DNA of 64,000 bases, taken from Bradyrhizobium sp. CCBAU 53351. Its GTDB lineage: Bacteria; Pseudomonadota; Alphaproteobacteria; Rhizobiales; Xanthobacteraceae. Shown piece by piece: positions 34,086 through 45,172 of this stretch. The DNA is taken from NCBI RefSeq assembly GCF_015291745.1, contig NZ_CP030059.1:124001-188000 (forward strand), written 5' to 3'. Every line of letters starts with the position of its first letter. Positions within the stretch are counted from its first letter, which is position 1. Under the pieces are notes generated by a model. The model did not search any database and was not told the DNA's origin. It was given only the letters and a program-made list of their open reading frames with translations. The translations under genes and the position numbers were made by a program.

Positions 34086-34111
34086 TCTCCGCTGTTTTGA
34101 GGCGGAGTGCC

Positions 34112-35500
34112 CTATTGCCGCGGCACTCGCCGCTTCTTGGTCGATTGCGTCGGCACATCCGCCGGGTCGTCCTTGAGCGCGCCGATCTTGCGCAGGGCGG
34201 CATCCGCGGCACGCTCGCCACTTTCCCAGGCGCCGTCGACGGTGCCCCACAACGTCTCATGGGTGGCTTCGCCGGCGAGGAACACATTGCCGATCGGCTC
34301 GGTCAGAATTTTTCGCGAGAGCTGACCGCCGGGTGACGCCGCCGACATCGCGCCCATCACGTAGGGCGAGGCGTTCCAGCGCGTGACGCTGGTCTTCTGC
34401 ACGGCGGCCGCCGCCTCGCTGCCAAACAGCTTCGTGATCCATTCCCTGGCAAAGGCGACCATGGCCTTCTCGCCCTGCTCGGACAGTTCGCGGCCGAACG
34501 CGCCGCCGACATCGATGGAGCAGAGCGAGGATCCCCCGATATTGGCGAACATCAGCGCCGTGCGTGTCGAATTGCTCTGCTCGATCAGGCTGTCGTCGCG
34601 CGACAGGCCGAGCGGATTGCCCGGCAATTGCAGCATGATGCGATCATAGCTGCCGAGACCGAGTTTCGACGCCGCGTCCAGCGTGCGCTTGGGAATGTCA
34701 GGCGCGAACTTGATCGCGCCAGATGTCAGCACGTTGGTCGAGACCGTGACGATGACGGCGCGCGCGGCGATCTTGCCCGCTTGCGTCTCCACACCAACGT
34801 CGCGGCTGCTCCAGGCTATGCGGCTCACCGGGCTCGACAGCGCCACCGGCGCCTGCTCGCCGAGCCTGGTGATCAGCGTGCCCAAGCCCTGACGGCAGGC
34901 GATCGCCGCGTTGCGGTCCTGCGCGCGGCCCTTGTCGATCGCGGACAGCTCCTTCAGATCCTTGCCGGCGAAGCTCGCGCCCAGCATGAACTCGGCCGCG
35001 CCCGCCCAGTCGCCGAGATCCTTCGGCAGCACGGACGCGCAGGAAGTATCGAGCTTGCCCCGCGCCGCCTCGTCGATGGCGCGGTTGGCGCGCACCAGCG
35101 CCGCCAGGAACTGCTCGGTTTCGCCCGCACGCGCGTTGCGGCGGCCGATACGCATCTTCTGGCCGGACGGCGCCGGCAGCACGTCGAGCCCGGCGCTGCG
35201 CGCCAGCCGGATCATCGGATTAGTGTCGGGATTGTGCATCCAGCGCGCACCGCGGTCGAACGGCGTGTCGAAGGTCGTGCTGTCGGTGATACAGCGGCCG
35301 CCAATTTGCGATGCCGCTTCCACCACGACGACCTTGCGGCCCGTCGCCATGATGCGCCGCGCCGCGGCGATGCCCGCAGCCCCCGCCCCGACCACGACGA
35401 TGTCGGCCTCGCGCGGCAAGGGCGCGGCGCTTGCGCGCAGGACCGGCATCGCGGCAAGGCCCGCCGACGCGACAAGGAAACCGCGGCGCGTGATTGTCAT
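34112..35500 (-). CDS. Secreted flavin amine oxidase
   Basis: A 462-residue FAD oxidase of the monoamine oxidase/phytoene desaturase superfamily. The start MTITRRGFLVASAGLAAMPV is a twin-arginine signal, so the folded flavoprotein is probably exported to the periplasm. The FAD-binding motif is IVVVGAGAAGIAAARRI...VVVVEAASQIGGRC and the C-terminal FAD segment is GNVFLAGEATHETLWGTVDGAWESGERAA. The oxidised amine is not predictable. The longer upstream frame is rejected because it removes the Tat signal from the N-terminus. Confidence 0.87.
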   Translation of the reverse strand: MTITRRGFLVASAGLAAMPVLRASAAPLPREADIVVVGAGAAGIAAARRIMATGRKVVVVEAASQIGGRCITDSTTFDTPFDRGARWMHNPDTNPMIRLARSAGLDVLPAPSGQKMRIGRRNARAGETEQFLAALVRANRAIDEAARGKLDTSCASVLPKDLGDWAGAAEFMLGASFAGKDLKELSAIDKGRAQDRNAAIACRQGLGTLITRLGEQAPVALSSPVSRIAWSSRDVGVETQAGKIAARAVIVTVSTNVLTSGAIKFAPDIPKRTLDAASKLGLGSYDRIMLQLPGNPLGLSRDDSLIEQSNSTRTALMFANIGGSSLCSIDVGGAFGRELSEQGEKAMVAFAREWITKLFGSEAAAAVQKTSVTRWNASPYVMGAMSAASPGGQLSRKILTEPIGNVFLAGEATHETLWGTVDGAWESGERAADAALRKIGALKDDPADVPTQSTKKRRVPRQ

Positions 35501-35692
35501 GTCATGGTTTCCGAGGACTTGCGGCAAACGGGAACAGTCAGCGAACCTTGCCGCATCTGATGTTGCACGGCAACCATCATGGTGAATCAATCGTGCTTGA
35601 CCTCACGGATTGATGAACCGAATGGCAACACGTTTCGACCATGATAGAGAAGGGAAAAAGACGGCCGGAAAAGGCCGTGGGGGGAGCTTGAA

Positions 35693-36673
35693 ATGGGGAC
35701 GGTCCTAGATTCAGTCGGCAAGTTGATTGCCGCGTACCTCTCCAAGGAGGTGCCCGGCTATGAGCCGTTCACGCCAAGCGACCCCGAGCACCTGCGCGGC
35801 GTCATCGAGCCCGGCGACGTGCTGCTGGTCGAGGGCAACAACCGCATCTCCGGCATCATCAAATATCTGACCCAGTCGACCTGGTCGCATGCCGCGCTCT
35901 ATGTCGGTCCGGTCGAAGGCGCCGCGGAGCCCGATGGCGAGCCGCACGTGCTGATCGAGGCCAATATCGGCGAAGGCGTCACCTCGGCGCCGCTGTCGAA
36001 ATATTTTCCGTATCACACCCGCGTCTGCCGCCCGGTCGGGCTGTCCTATGAGGATCGCACCACGGTCTGCCGCTATGCGATCAACCGCATCGGCTTCGGC
36101 TACGACACCAAGAACATCGTCGACCTCATGCGCTTCCTGTTTCCGCTGCCGGTGCCGCAGCGCTGGCGGCGTCGCATGATCGCGATCGGCTCGGGCGATC
36201 CGACCAAGATCATCTGCTCGGCACTGATCGCGCAGGCCTTCGACGCCGTGCGCTACCCGATCCTGCCCAAGATCACCAAGGCCGGCAGCCGCGCCGCCCG
36301 CCGCGAGATCCTGCACATCCGCGATTCCTCGCTCTACATGCCCCGCGACTTCGACATCTCGCCCTATTTCGAAGTCGTCAAACCCACCATCGTGCACGGG
36401 TTCGACTACACCGCCCTGCACTGGGCCGACAAGCAGAAGCCGCTCGAGGAGGTAGCGGGCACATTCAGTGTGTTTCCAGAAACGATCAGTGCGCCGCCGC
36501 TCGTTCCTGAAGCGATTGACCAAGAGGCGCCGGATGAGATTCCGGCTGAGCAAGTGAGTGCGGATGTTGCAGTGGCCGGAAGCGTCACTGCTTCCGAGCA
36601 TGTTCCGCTGCTGAAGAAGCTGGCGATGTACCGCCCGCGTCGGCGTGGCCGCGCAAGAGAGAAAGCGGCATAG
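35693..36673 (+). CDS. Permuted papain-like (YiiX/NlpC-P60 clan) protein
   Basis: A 326-residue protein. The region about 40-80 (GDVLLVEGNNRISGIIKYLTQSTWSHAALYVG) and the later ICSALIAQAFDAVRYPILPK match the YiiX-type permuted NlpC/P60 fold: His in WSHAAL comes first and Cys in ICSALIA follows, reversed from canonical papain order. Members are thiol hydrolases or acyltransferases acting on lipids or peptides; the substrate is unknown. The C-terminal about 70 residues are acidic and low-complexity, ending in a basic tail. No signal peptide is seen. Confidence 0.78.
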   Translation: MGTVLDSVGKLIAAYLSKEVPGYEPFTPSDPEHLRGVIEPGDVLLVEGNNRISGIIKYLTQSTWSHAALYVGPVEGAAEPDGEPHVLIEANIGEGVTSAPLSKYFPYHTRVCRPVGLSYEDRTTVCRYAINRIGFGYDTKNIVDLMRFLFPLPVPQRWRRRMIAIGSGDPTKIICSALIAQAFDAVRYPILPKITKAGSRAARREILHIRDSSLYMPRDFDISPYFEVVKPTIVHGFDYTALHWADKQKPLEEVAGTFSVFPETISAPPLVPEAIDQEAPDEIPAEQVSADVAVAGSVTASEHVPLLKKLAMYRPRRRGRAREKAA

Positions 36674-36790
36674 CCGCTGCGGCCCTTCCGTTCGCAGGCA
36701 CGACACCGAGTGTGTTGCGGGACTTCTCCTCACGGACCGTTATTGCGATGGGCGTAGCGACGAAGCTGCGCTCGCGACAACGGTGAAAAC

Positions 36791-37066
36791 CTACCGCTCC
36801 GCCCGTCCGATCACCGCCATCAGCTCCGCGATCTTCTCGCGCTGGTCGGTCTTGTCGCCGCTCGCGATGGCGTGCTCGACGCAATGGGCGACGTGATCCT
36901 TCAGGACTTCCTCCTCGACCCGGCGCAGCGCGGCACGCACCGCCGAGATCTGCGTCACGATGTCGATGCAGTAGCGGTCCTCCTCTACCATTTTCGAGAG
37001 GCCGCGAACCTGGCCCTCGATCCGGCCCAGGCGTTTTCCGACAGATGCCTTGATGTCCTTGCGCAT
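36791..37066 (-). CDS. csoR: CsoR/RcnR family copper-sensing repressor
   Basis: A 91-residue, all-helical DUF156 repressor. The Cu(I) ligands are in place: Cys in DRYCIDIV, His in KDHVAHC and Cys in AHCVEH, with the spacing C-x(n)-H-x3-C of CsoR rather than the His-rich set of RcnR. The N-terminal helix ([22 protein letters not shown]) carries the basic DNA-contact residues. It is divergent from the copper ATPase and likely represses it through the operator at 37076-37092; Cu(I) binding releases DNA. Confidence 0.92.
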   Translation of the reverse strand: MRKDIKASVGKRLGRIEGQVRGLSKMVEEDRYCIDIVTQISAVRAALRRVEEEVLKDHVAHCVEHAIASGDKTDQREKIAELMAVIGRAER

Positions 37067-37075
37067 GAGGTCTAT

Positions 37076-37092
37076 ATACCCCTACCGGGTAT
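37076..37092. promoter_or_regulatory. Probable CsoR operator
   Basis: The inverted repeat ATACCC-CTACC-GGGTAT lies 10 bp upstream of csoR and 50 bp upstream of the ATPase start. G/C-tract inverted repeats bounded by AT pairs are the known target type for CsoR/RcnR proteins. It is positioned to control both divergent genes. Confidence 0.7.
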
Positions 37093-37141
37093 GGGTTGCA
37101 AGCCCGGATACGGGACCAGGCACAAGGGCCGGAGCATGGCA

Positions 37142-39601
<2,460 letters not shown>

Positions 39602-39610
39602 GGATGGCGG

Positions 39611-39699
39611 CGTAGCCCGGATGGAGCGCAAGCGAAATCCGGGGGCCTGCCCTCTTATTGGCACCGTCCCGGATTGCGCTTCGCTCCATCCCGGCTACG
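39611..39699. repeat. Palindromic intergenic repeat (GTAGCCCGGATGGAGCG type)
   Basis: The ends CGTAGC and GCTACG pair, as do the longer arms CCCGGATGGAGCG and CGCTCCATCCCGG (the right arm with one offset). This is a widespread repeat class in Bradyrhizobium-like genomes. It lies 9 bp after the ATPase stop and 30 bp before nikR. Confidence 0.75.
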
Positions 39700-39728
39700 G
39701 TTCAGGGGGACACAGGCGGGAGCATCTG

Positions 39729-40175
39729 ATGCAGCGAATTACGATCACGATCGAGGACGATCTGCTGGCGGAGATCGACGCGGCGGCAGAGGCGCGCGGC
39801 TACCAGAATCGCTCCGAGATCATCCGCGACCTCGCCCGCGCCGGCCTGCAGCAGAGCACCGAGGACACCGCGCAAACAGGCCAATGCGTCGCCGGCCTCG
39901 TCTATGTCTACGACCACGCCGCCCGCGATCTGTCGAAACGACTGGTGCAGGAATTTCACGGCCATCACGACCTCGCGCTGGCGACCCTGCACGTCCATCT
40001 CGACGACGACAATTGCATGGAGATGACGGCGCTGAAGGGCGCTGCCGACGAGGTCAAGCATTTCGCCGACCACATCATCGCCGAACGCGGCGTGCGCTAT
40101 GGCCGCGTCGTGATGATCCCGACCGGGGAGCGGAAGCCGGCGAAGGCGCGGAAGCACGGGCACCGGCATGGGTAG
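39729..40175 (+). CDS. nikR: Nickel-responsive regulator NikR
   Basis: A 148-residue regulator starting MQRITITIEDDLLAEIDAAA, an N-terminal ribbon-helix-helix domain. An ACT-like C-terminal domain follows with the square-planar Ni ligands: His in EFHGHHD, His-x-His in TLHVHLD and Cys in DDNCMEM. NikR represses nickel uptake genes when nickel is sufficient. No nik or hup gene is adjacent: upstream is the copper ATPase and downstream an EI24 protein. The C-terminal KARKHGHRHG tail is His-rich. The longer upstream frame is encoded by the intergenic repeat and was rejected. Confidence 0.93.
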   Translation: MQRITITIEDDLLAEIDAAAEARGYQNRSEIIRDLARAGLQQSTEDTAQTGQCVAGLVYVYDHAARDLSKRLVQEFHGHHDLALATLHVHLDDDNCMEMTALKGAADEVKHFADHIIAERGVRYGRVVMIPTGERKPAKARKHGHRHG

Positions 40176-40203
40176 ACCGGAACGAGTGTGCGGGCAGTGC
40201 AAA

Positions 40204-40355
40204 CCCTCTCCCCCTTGTGGGAGAGGGTGGCTTGCCGCGTAGCGGCGAGGCGGGTGAGAGGTATCTATCTGCGATTCCAATTCTCATTTGGACTCGCGGA
40301 TAGATACCCCTCATCCGGCGCTTCGCGCCACCTTCTCCCACAAGGGGGAGAAGGG
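40204..40355. repeat. Gene-less paired-hairpin element, 152 bp
   Basis: Left arm 40204-40231 (CCCTCTCCC-CCTTGT-GGGAGAGGG-TGGC) and right arm 40327-40355 (GCCACC-TTCTCCC-ACAAG-GGGGAGAAGGG) are near-perfect inverse copies, each itself a hairpin. Inner GTATCTAT / ATAGATAC arms also pair. The hairpins share the CTTGT loop and C/G-tract stems of the repeats around the DUF559 gene, so this looks like a short, gene-less member of the same family (a REPIN-like unit). Confidence 0.75.
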
Positions 40356-40429
40356 AAGCAGCCGCTCTCCCTTGCCGAAGCCGCAATCGGTGTCTACCTC
40401 TCGCGAGTGATTTCGTGAAAGGGTCTCCC

Positions 40430-41170
40430 ATGCTGGATGCCGCCGTGAAGGCGCTGTCGCAAATGATGTCGCCGCCGATGCGCTCGATCCTGTGGCGGTC
40501 GATTGGGCTCGCGCTGGTGCTGATCATCGTGCTGGCGATCGGCTTGCAGCGGCTGCTCAGCTGGTTTGCGACCTCCGGCGAGGTCTGGCTGGAAGGCCTG
40601 CTCGGGCCGGGCTGGCATACGTCACTCGACGTCCTGTCCTGGATCGTCTCGATCGCGGCGGGCCTCGGCGTCGTGTTCGGCGGCATCTTCCTGATGCCCG
40701 CGATCACCTCGCTGGTGGCGAGCCTGTTCGTCGACGACGTCGCCGATGTCGTGGAGCGCGAGCATTATCCGGCCGAGCAGCCGGGTCTCGCGCTACCCTT
40801 CAACCAGGCGATCTTCGAAGGCATCAAGACCGCGCTGCTGACGATCTTGGTCTACCTGATCGCGCTGCCGCTGGTGCTGTTCGCCGGCGCCGGATTCCTG
40901 ATCTTCTTCCTCGCCGCGGCCTGGCTGCTCGGCCGTGAATATTTCGAGCTCGCGGCGATGCGCTTCCGTTCGCCGGAGGAAGCCAAGGCGATGCGGCGCG
41001 ACAATGCCGCGACCATCTTCACCGCCGGCCTGTTCATCGCCGCCTTCGTCTCGATCCCGATCGTCAATCTGGCGACGCCGATCTTCGGCATGGCCTTCAT
41101 GGTCCACATGCACAAGCGGCTGTCAGGCCCGCGGCCGGAGCTGATCGAACCGGCGCGGCAGATGCGCTAA
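40430..41170 (+). CDS. EI24/CysZ-like membrane protein
   Basis: A 246-residue protein with about four to five hydrophobic segments (for example SIGLALVLIIVLAIGLQRLL, LSWIVSIAAGLGVVFGGIFLMPAI, ALLTILVYLIALPLVLFAGAGFLIFFLAAAWLL). The motif WLLGREYFELAAMRF matches the EI24 domain shared with the sulfate transporter CysZ. Bacterial members are often linked to sulfate uptake; no sulfur genes are near, so the role is open. The ATG at 40430 follows AAAGGG; the GTG 15 bp upstream is less likely. Confidence 0.82.
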   Translation: MLDAAVKALSQMMSPPMRSILWRSIGLALVLIIVLAIGLQRLLSWFATSGEVWLEGLLGPGWHTSLDVLSWIVSIAAGLGVVFGGIFLMPAITSLVASLFVDDVADVVEREHYPAEQPGLALPFNQAIFEGIKTALLTILVYLIALPLVLFAGAGFLIFFLAAAWLLGREYFELAAMRFRSPEEAKAMRRDNAATIFTAGLFIAAFVSIPIVNLATPIFGMAFMVHMHKRLSGPRPELIEPARQMR

Positions 41171-41180
41171 CGGCGCCGTC

Positions 41181-41945
41181 TCAGACCGTCTTCTCCGGCC
41201 ACCGGCAGAGATCGTTGATCAGGCAGACCTCGCAGCGCGGCTTGCGCGCGAGGCAGGTATAGCGGCCGTGCAGGATCAGCCAATGATGGGCGTGCAGCAT
41301 GAACTCGGCCGGGATGACCTTCTCGAGACCGAGCTCGACCTCCAGCGGCGTCTTGCCGGGCGCCAGGGCAGTGCGGTTGCCGACGCGGAAGACATGCGTG
41401 TCGACCGCCATGGTGTGCTCGCCGAAGGCCATGTTGAGCACGACGTTGGCGGTCTTGCGGCCGGCGCCGGGCAGCGACTCGATCTCGGCGCGGGTGCGCG
41501 GCACCTCGCCGCCGAACTCGCTGAGCAGCTTTGCCGACAGCGCGATCACGTTTTTCGCCTTGGTGCGGTAGAGGCCGATGGTCTTGATGTAGTCGCGCAA
41601 GCGCTCCTCGCCGAGGTCGAGCATCTTCTGCGGGGTATCGGCGATTTCGAACAAGGCGCGCGTCGCCTTGTTGACGCCGGCATCGGTCGCCTGCGCCGAC
41701 AGCACCACGGCGACCAGCAGCGTGAACGGATTGACGTGCTCGAGCTCGCCCTTCGGTTCCGAGTTGGCCTTGCGGAAACGGCTGAAGACCTCGCGGACCT
41801 CGGCGGGCGTCCAGGGTCTGATCGCTTTGAGTGATTTTTTCGCTGGAGCCGTTTTCTCGCCGGGCTTGGGCTTCGCGACAGCGGCCCTTGCCTTTTTCGG
41901 CGCGGCGGCCTTGCGCGGGACCGGCTTGCGGGTGATTTTCGCCAT
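41181..41945 (-). CDS. nth: Endonuclease III (base excision repair)
   Basis: A 254-residue DNA glycosylase/AP lyase for oxidised pyrimidines. It has a helix-hairpin-helix (SLPGAGRKTANVVLN) with catalytic Lys in the adjacent loop region, the catalytic Asp in VDTHVFRV and a C-terminal 4Fe-4S cluster C-x6-C-x2-C-x5-C (YTCLARKPRCEVCLINDLC). The N-terminal about 40 residues are Lys/Ala/Pro-rich, a basic extension common in this genus. The start MAKITRKPVPRKAA is chosen because upstream sequence is the divergent DUF2244 gene. Together the two genes share a 22-bp promoter gap. Confidence 0.95.
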   Translation of the reverse strand: MAKITRKPVPRKAAAPKKARAAVAKPKPGEKTAPAKKSLKAIRPWTPAEVREVFSRFRKANSEPKGELEHVNPFTLLVAVVLSAQATDAGVNKATRALFEIADTPQKMLDLGEERLRDYIKTIGLYRTKAKNVIALSAKLLSEFGGEVPRTRAEIESLPGAGRKTANVVLNMAFGEHTMAVDTHVFRVGNRTALAPGKTPLEVELGLEKVIPAEFMLHAHHWLILHGRYTCLARKPRCEVCLINDLCRWPEKTV

Positions 41946-41967
41946 GATCGGGATATACTGACGGACG

Positions 41968-42498
41968 ATGAGCACAGGCAACGAAATTGAGCGCAGCGAT
42001 CGTGATCCGCGCGACGTGCAGATCTTCTCCGCGCTGCTGACGCCGCACCGCTCGCTGAACCGCACCGGCTTCCTCGCCGTGATGCTGTTCGTGAGCGCGG
42101 TCAGCTTCGTCACCGGCCTCGTCTTCCTGATGATGGGCGCCTGGCCGGTGTTCGGTTTCTTCGGCCTCGACGTTCTCGTGATCTGGTGGGCCTTCAAGGC
42201 CAATTTCCGCGCCGCGCGGGCCAGCGAGGAGATCGTGATCACGCCTTCGGAGCTGCGCGTGCGCCGCGTCAGTCACCGCGGTCAGGTTGCCGAATGGACG
42301 TTCAACCCGCTCTGGGTCCGGCTCGACCAGGAGATCGACGAGGAATACGGCATCGAACATCTCTATCTGATCTCTCGCGGCAGCCGGCTGCGTATCGCCG
42401 GCTTTCTCGGACCGGAGGAAAAGACAAGTTTTTACAATGCCTTGGTCGGCGCCCTGAATGCCGCCCGACGCGGCCCGACCTATAATCCGGTGACTTGA
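41968..42498 (+). CDS. DUF2244 membrane protein
   Basis: A 176-residue protein with two adjacent transmembrane helices (about 32-53 and 56-74) followed by a cytoplasmic domain with EIVITPSELRVRRVSHRGQVAEWTFNPLWVRLD and LISRGSRLRIAGFLGPEEKTSF, the DUF2244 signature. Function is unknown; related genes often sit near cytochrome oxidase or nth genes. It is divergent from nth. Confidence 0.85.
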   Translation: MSTGNEIERSDRDPRDVQIFSALLTPHRSLNRTGFLAVMLFVSAVSFVTGLVFLMMGAWPVFGFFGLDVLVIWWAFKANFRAARASEEIVITPSELRVRRVSHRGQVAEWTFNPLWVRLDQEIDEEYGIEHLYLISRGSRLRIAGFLGPEEKTSFYNALVGALNAARRGPTYNPVT

Positions 42499-42552
42499 AC
42501 GTAGTCAGGAATCGGGTGGTTTCCGACCCGCCCCTCTCCTACATTTCCGGTC

Positions 42553-43458
42553 ATGATGACACTCGCCATACATGACCAGCGCCTGACCAAGCCGGGCCCC
42601 CAACACGCCGCGTTGCGCGACTATGATTCGGTGCGCCGGGCGATCGCCTTCATCTCGGAGAACTGGCGCGCGCAGCCGACCATCGAGGCGATGGCCGATG
42701 CGGCCGGCGTCACGCCGGATGAGCTGCACCATCTGTTCCGCCGCTGGGCCTCGATCACACCAAAGGCCTTCATGCAGGCGCTGACGCTCGACCACGCCAA
42801 GGGCCTGCTGCGGGACTCCGCGAGCATTCTCGACGCCGCGCTCGATTCCGGCCTGTCGGGCCCGGGCCGGCTGCACGATCTCTTCGTCACGCATGAAGCG
42901 ATGTCGCCGGGCGAATGGAAGAACGGCGGCGCCGGCCTCACCTTGCGCTACGGCTTTCATCCCTCCCCGTTCGGCACGGCGATCGTGATCGCCACCGATC
43001 GCGGCCTGTCGGGGCTTGCCTTCGCCGACCACGGCGACGAGAAGATCGCGCTCGCCGACATGACGCGGCGCTGGCCGAATGCCACCTATGTCGAAGACCA
43101 CGAAGGCACGGCGCCGCTCGCGGCGCGCATCTTCGACACCAGGCTGTGGCGGCCGGACCAGCCGCTGCGCGTGGTGATGATCGGCACCGATTTCGAGGTG
43201 CGGGTGTGGGAGACGCTCTTGAAGATCCCGATGGGCCGCGCGGTGTCCTATTCGGACATCGCCTGCAACATCAACAGTCCGAAGGCCTCGCGCGCCGTCG
43301 GCGCCGCGGTCGGCAAGAACCCGGTCTCGTTCGTCGTGCCCTGCCACCGCGCGCTCGGCAAGAGCGGCACGCTCACCGGCTATCATTGGGGCATCACGCG
43401 CAAGCAGGCGATGCTGGGCTGGGAAGCCGGGCAGCTCGGGATGCAGCGGAATTCGTAG
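42553..43458 (+). CDS. Ada-like HTH plus O6-methylguanine-DNA methyltransferase
   Basis: A 301-residue fusion: an AraC-type HTH (about 25-105: SVRRAIAFISENWRAQPTIEAMADAAGVTPDELHHLFRRW) followed by an alkyltransferase domain with the acceptor Cys264 in VVPCHRALG and the arginine finger region SPKASRAVGAAVG. The zinc-binding N-terminal methylphosphotriester sensor of E. coli Ada is missing, so it can repair O6-alkylguanine, while damage-induced activation by the classical route is unlikely. Its stop codon TAG lies inside the first bases of a palindromic repeat. Confidence 0.92.
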   Translation: MMTLAIHDQRLTKPGPQHAALRDYDSVRRAIAFISENWRAQPTIEAMADAAGVTPDELHHLFRRWASITPKAFMQALTLDHAKGLLRDSASILDAALDSGLSGPGRLHDLFVTHEAMSPGEWKNGGAGLTLRYGFHPSPFGTAIVIATDRGLSGLAFADHGDEKIALADMTRRWPNATYVEDHEGTAPLAARIFDTRLWRPDQPLRVVMIGTDFEVRVWETLLKIPMGRAVSYSDIACNINSPKASRAVGAAVGKNPVSFVVPCHRALGKSGTLTGYHWGITRKQAMLGWEAGQLGMQRNS

Positions 43459-43567
43459 GGTGGGTTAGCCGTAGGCGTAACCCACCTCTTATGCTTCCGC
43501 GGCGGCAGAGATGGTGGGTTACGCCAGCGATTGCGCTTCGCGCAGACGCTGTCTAACCCACCCTACG
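43454..43567. repeat. Palindromic repeat with GTAGGGTGGGTTAG ends
   Basis: The termini CGTAGGGTGGGTTAG and CTAACCCACCCTACG are exact inverse copies; an inner GTAACCCACC / GGTGGGTTAC pair also exists. It overlaps the last codon and stop of the ada-like gene and ends 21 bp before the convergent gpmA end. Confidence 0.8.
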
Positions 43568-43588
43568 GCACCGCGCGTGGAGCGAGGT

Positions 43589-44212
43589 TTAGCCCGCCAG
43601 ATCCAGCTTCGACGCCACGGTCGAATCCGCGTTGAGCCGGTAGATGATCGGCACGCCGGTCGCGAGCTCGCGCTTCAAAATGCCTTCGGGCGACAGCTTC
43701 TCCAGCACCATGATCAGCGCGCGCAGCGAATTGCCGTGGGCGGCAACCAGGGTGCGCTTGCCGTTGAGCACGCCGGGCAGGATCTCCTGCACGTAATAGG
43801 GCAGCGCGCGCGCGAGCGTGTCCTTCAGGCTTTCGCCGCCGGGCGGCGGCACGTCGTAGGAGCGGCGCCAGATCAGCACCTGATCCTCACCCCATTTCTT
43901 GCGGGCGTCGTCCTTGTTGAGGCCGGAGAGATCGCCGTAGTCGCGCTCGTTCAGCGCGAGGTTCTTCGAAGTCGGCAAGCCCTTCTGGCCGAGCTCGCCG
44001 AGGATGATATCGAGCGTGTGTTGCGCGCGCGTCAGCACCGAGGTGAAGGCCACGTCGAACACGAGACCCTGTGCCTTCAGCTTGCGGCCGGCTTCGGTAG
44101 CTTCCTTCACGCCGAGCTCGGTGAGGTCAGGATCCTTCCAGCCGGTGAACAGGTTCTTCAGATTCCATTCGCTCTGGCCGTGGCGCACGAGCACGAGAAG
44201 ACGTTCGCTCAT
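43589..44212 (-). CDS. gpmA: 2,3-bisphosphoglycerate-dependent phosphoglycerate mutase
   Basis: A 207-residue histidine phosphatase-fold enzyme interconverting 3- and 2-phosphoglycerate in glycolysis/gluconeogenesis. The phospho-His is in [12 protein letters not shown] and the second His in [11 protein letters not shown]; the substrate loop is [22 protein letters not shown]. It is about 40 residues shorter than E. coli GpmA (250) and matches the short alphaproteobacterial form. It lies 27 bp downstream of dapB, in the same direction. Confidence 0.94.
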   Translation of the reverse strand: MSERLLVLVRHGQSEWNLKNLFTGWKDPDLTELGVKEATEAGRKLKAQGLVFDVAFTSVLTRAQHTLDIILGELGQKGLPTSKNLALNERDYGDLSGLNKDDARKKWGEDQVLIWRRSYDVPPPGGESLKDTLARALPYYVQEILPGVLNGKRTLVAAHGNSLRALIMVLEKLSPEGILKRELATGVPIIYRLNADSTVASKLDLAG

Positions 44213-44239
44213 TGACTGCTTTCCGTTGCTTATTGTCGA

Positions 44240-45055
44240 CTAGATATCGGCAAGGCCGAGCACGTCGGCCATGGAGTAATGCCCCGGCGCTTTGCCATGC
44301 GCCCACAGCGCCGCCTTCAGCGCGCCATGGGCGAACAGCATGCGGTCCTCGGCCTGATGCGTCAGCGTCAGGCGCTCGAACGGCCCGAGGAAGGTCACGC
44401 TGTGATCGCCGGCGACGGTGCCGCCGCGCAACGAGGCGAAGCCGATATTGCCAGGCCTGCGCGCGCCGGTGATACCGTCGCGGCCCCGCTCGGAATGCTC
44501 ATCGAGCGTGACGCCGCGGCCACTGGCGGCGGCCTGGCCCAGCATCAGCGCCGTGCCGGAGGGTGCATCGACCTTCATGCGGTGATGGGTCTCGACGATC
44601 TCGATGTCGAAACCCTGGTCGAGCGCCTTGGCGACGCGCTTGACCACGGCGGCAAGCAAATTGACGCCCAGGCTCATATTGCCCGACTGCACCACGACGG
44701 CACGGTTGGTGACGCTCTTGATCACGGCGTTGTCGGAGCCCGACAGCCCGGTGGTGCCGACGACATGGACGATGCCGCGCTCGGCGGCGATCGCGACATT
44801 GGCGATGGTGGCGGCAGGGACGGTAAAATCGAGGATACCGTCGGCCTCCTTCGACATCGCCCAGAGATCGGCCGAGAGCTTGATGCCGTTGGCGGGCAGC
44901 CCTGCGAGCACCCCGGCATCCTTGCCGAGCAGCTCCGATCCCGGGGCCTCCAGCGCGCCGGCCAGCACCGCGCCTTTGCTCTCGGAAATCGCCCGCACCA
45001 GCGCGCGGCCCATCCGGCCGCCGGCTCCAGCAACAATCAAGCGCATGTCGGACAT
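44240..45055 (-). CDS. dapB: 4-hydroxy-tetrahydrodipicolinate reductase
   Basis: A 271-residue enzyme of the diaminopimelate/lysine pathway, reducing 4-hydroxy-tetrahydrodipicolinate with NAD(P)H. The nucleotide motif is [17 protein letters not shown] and the catalytic segment is [20 protein letters not shown], with the [30 protein letters not shown] substrate region. Length is standard. It is upstream of gpmA on the same strand. Confidence 0.97.
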   Translation of the reverse strand: MSDMRLIVAGAGGRMGRALVRAISESKGAVLAGALEAPGSELLGKDAGVLAGLPANGIKLSADLWAMSKEADGILDFTVPAATIANVAIAAERGIVHVVGTTGLSGSDNAVIKSVTNRAVVVQSGNMSLGVNLLAAVVKRVAKALDQGFDIEIVETHHRMKVDAPSGTALMLGQAAASGRGVTLDEHSERGRDGITGARRPGNIGFASLRGGTVAGDHSVTFLGPFERLTLTHQAEDRMLFAHGALKAALWAHGKAPGHYSMADVLGLADI

Positions 45056-45132
45056 GGTGTGATCCTCTTCGCCGCCGTTGTAGCGGGGGGAGGCAGTTCC
45101 GGCAACCGAGGGGCTTGGGAGGCACGCGCTCG

Positions 45133-45160
45133 CTTACCCTCCCCTGGAGGGGAGGGTAAG
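45133..45160. other. 12-bp perfect hairpin
   Basis: CTTACCCTCCCC-TGGA-GGGGAGGGTAAG lies between the start of dapB and the end of the DUF1330 gene. It probably ends or protects the DUF1330 transcript, and its C/G-tract stem resembles the hairpin family around the DUF559 gene, though the loop differs. Confidence 0.5.
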
Positions 45161-45172
45161 TGAGATCGCGCC

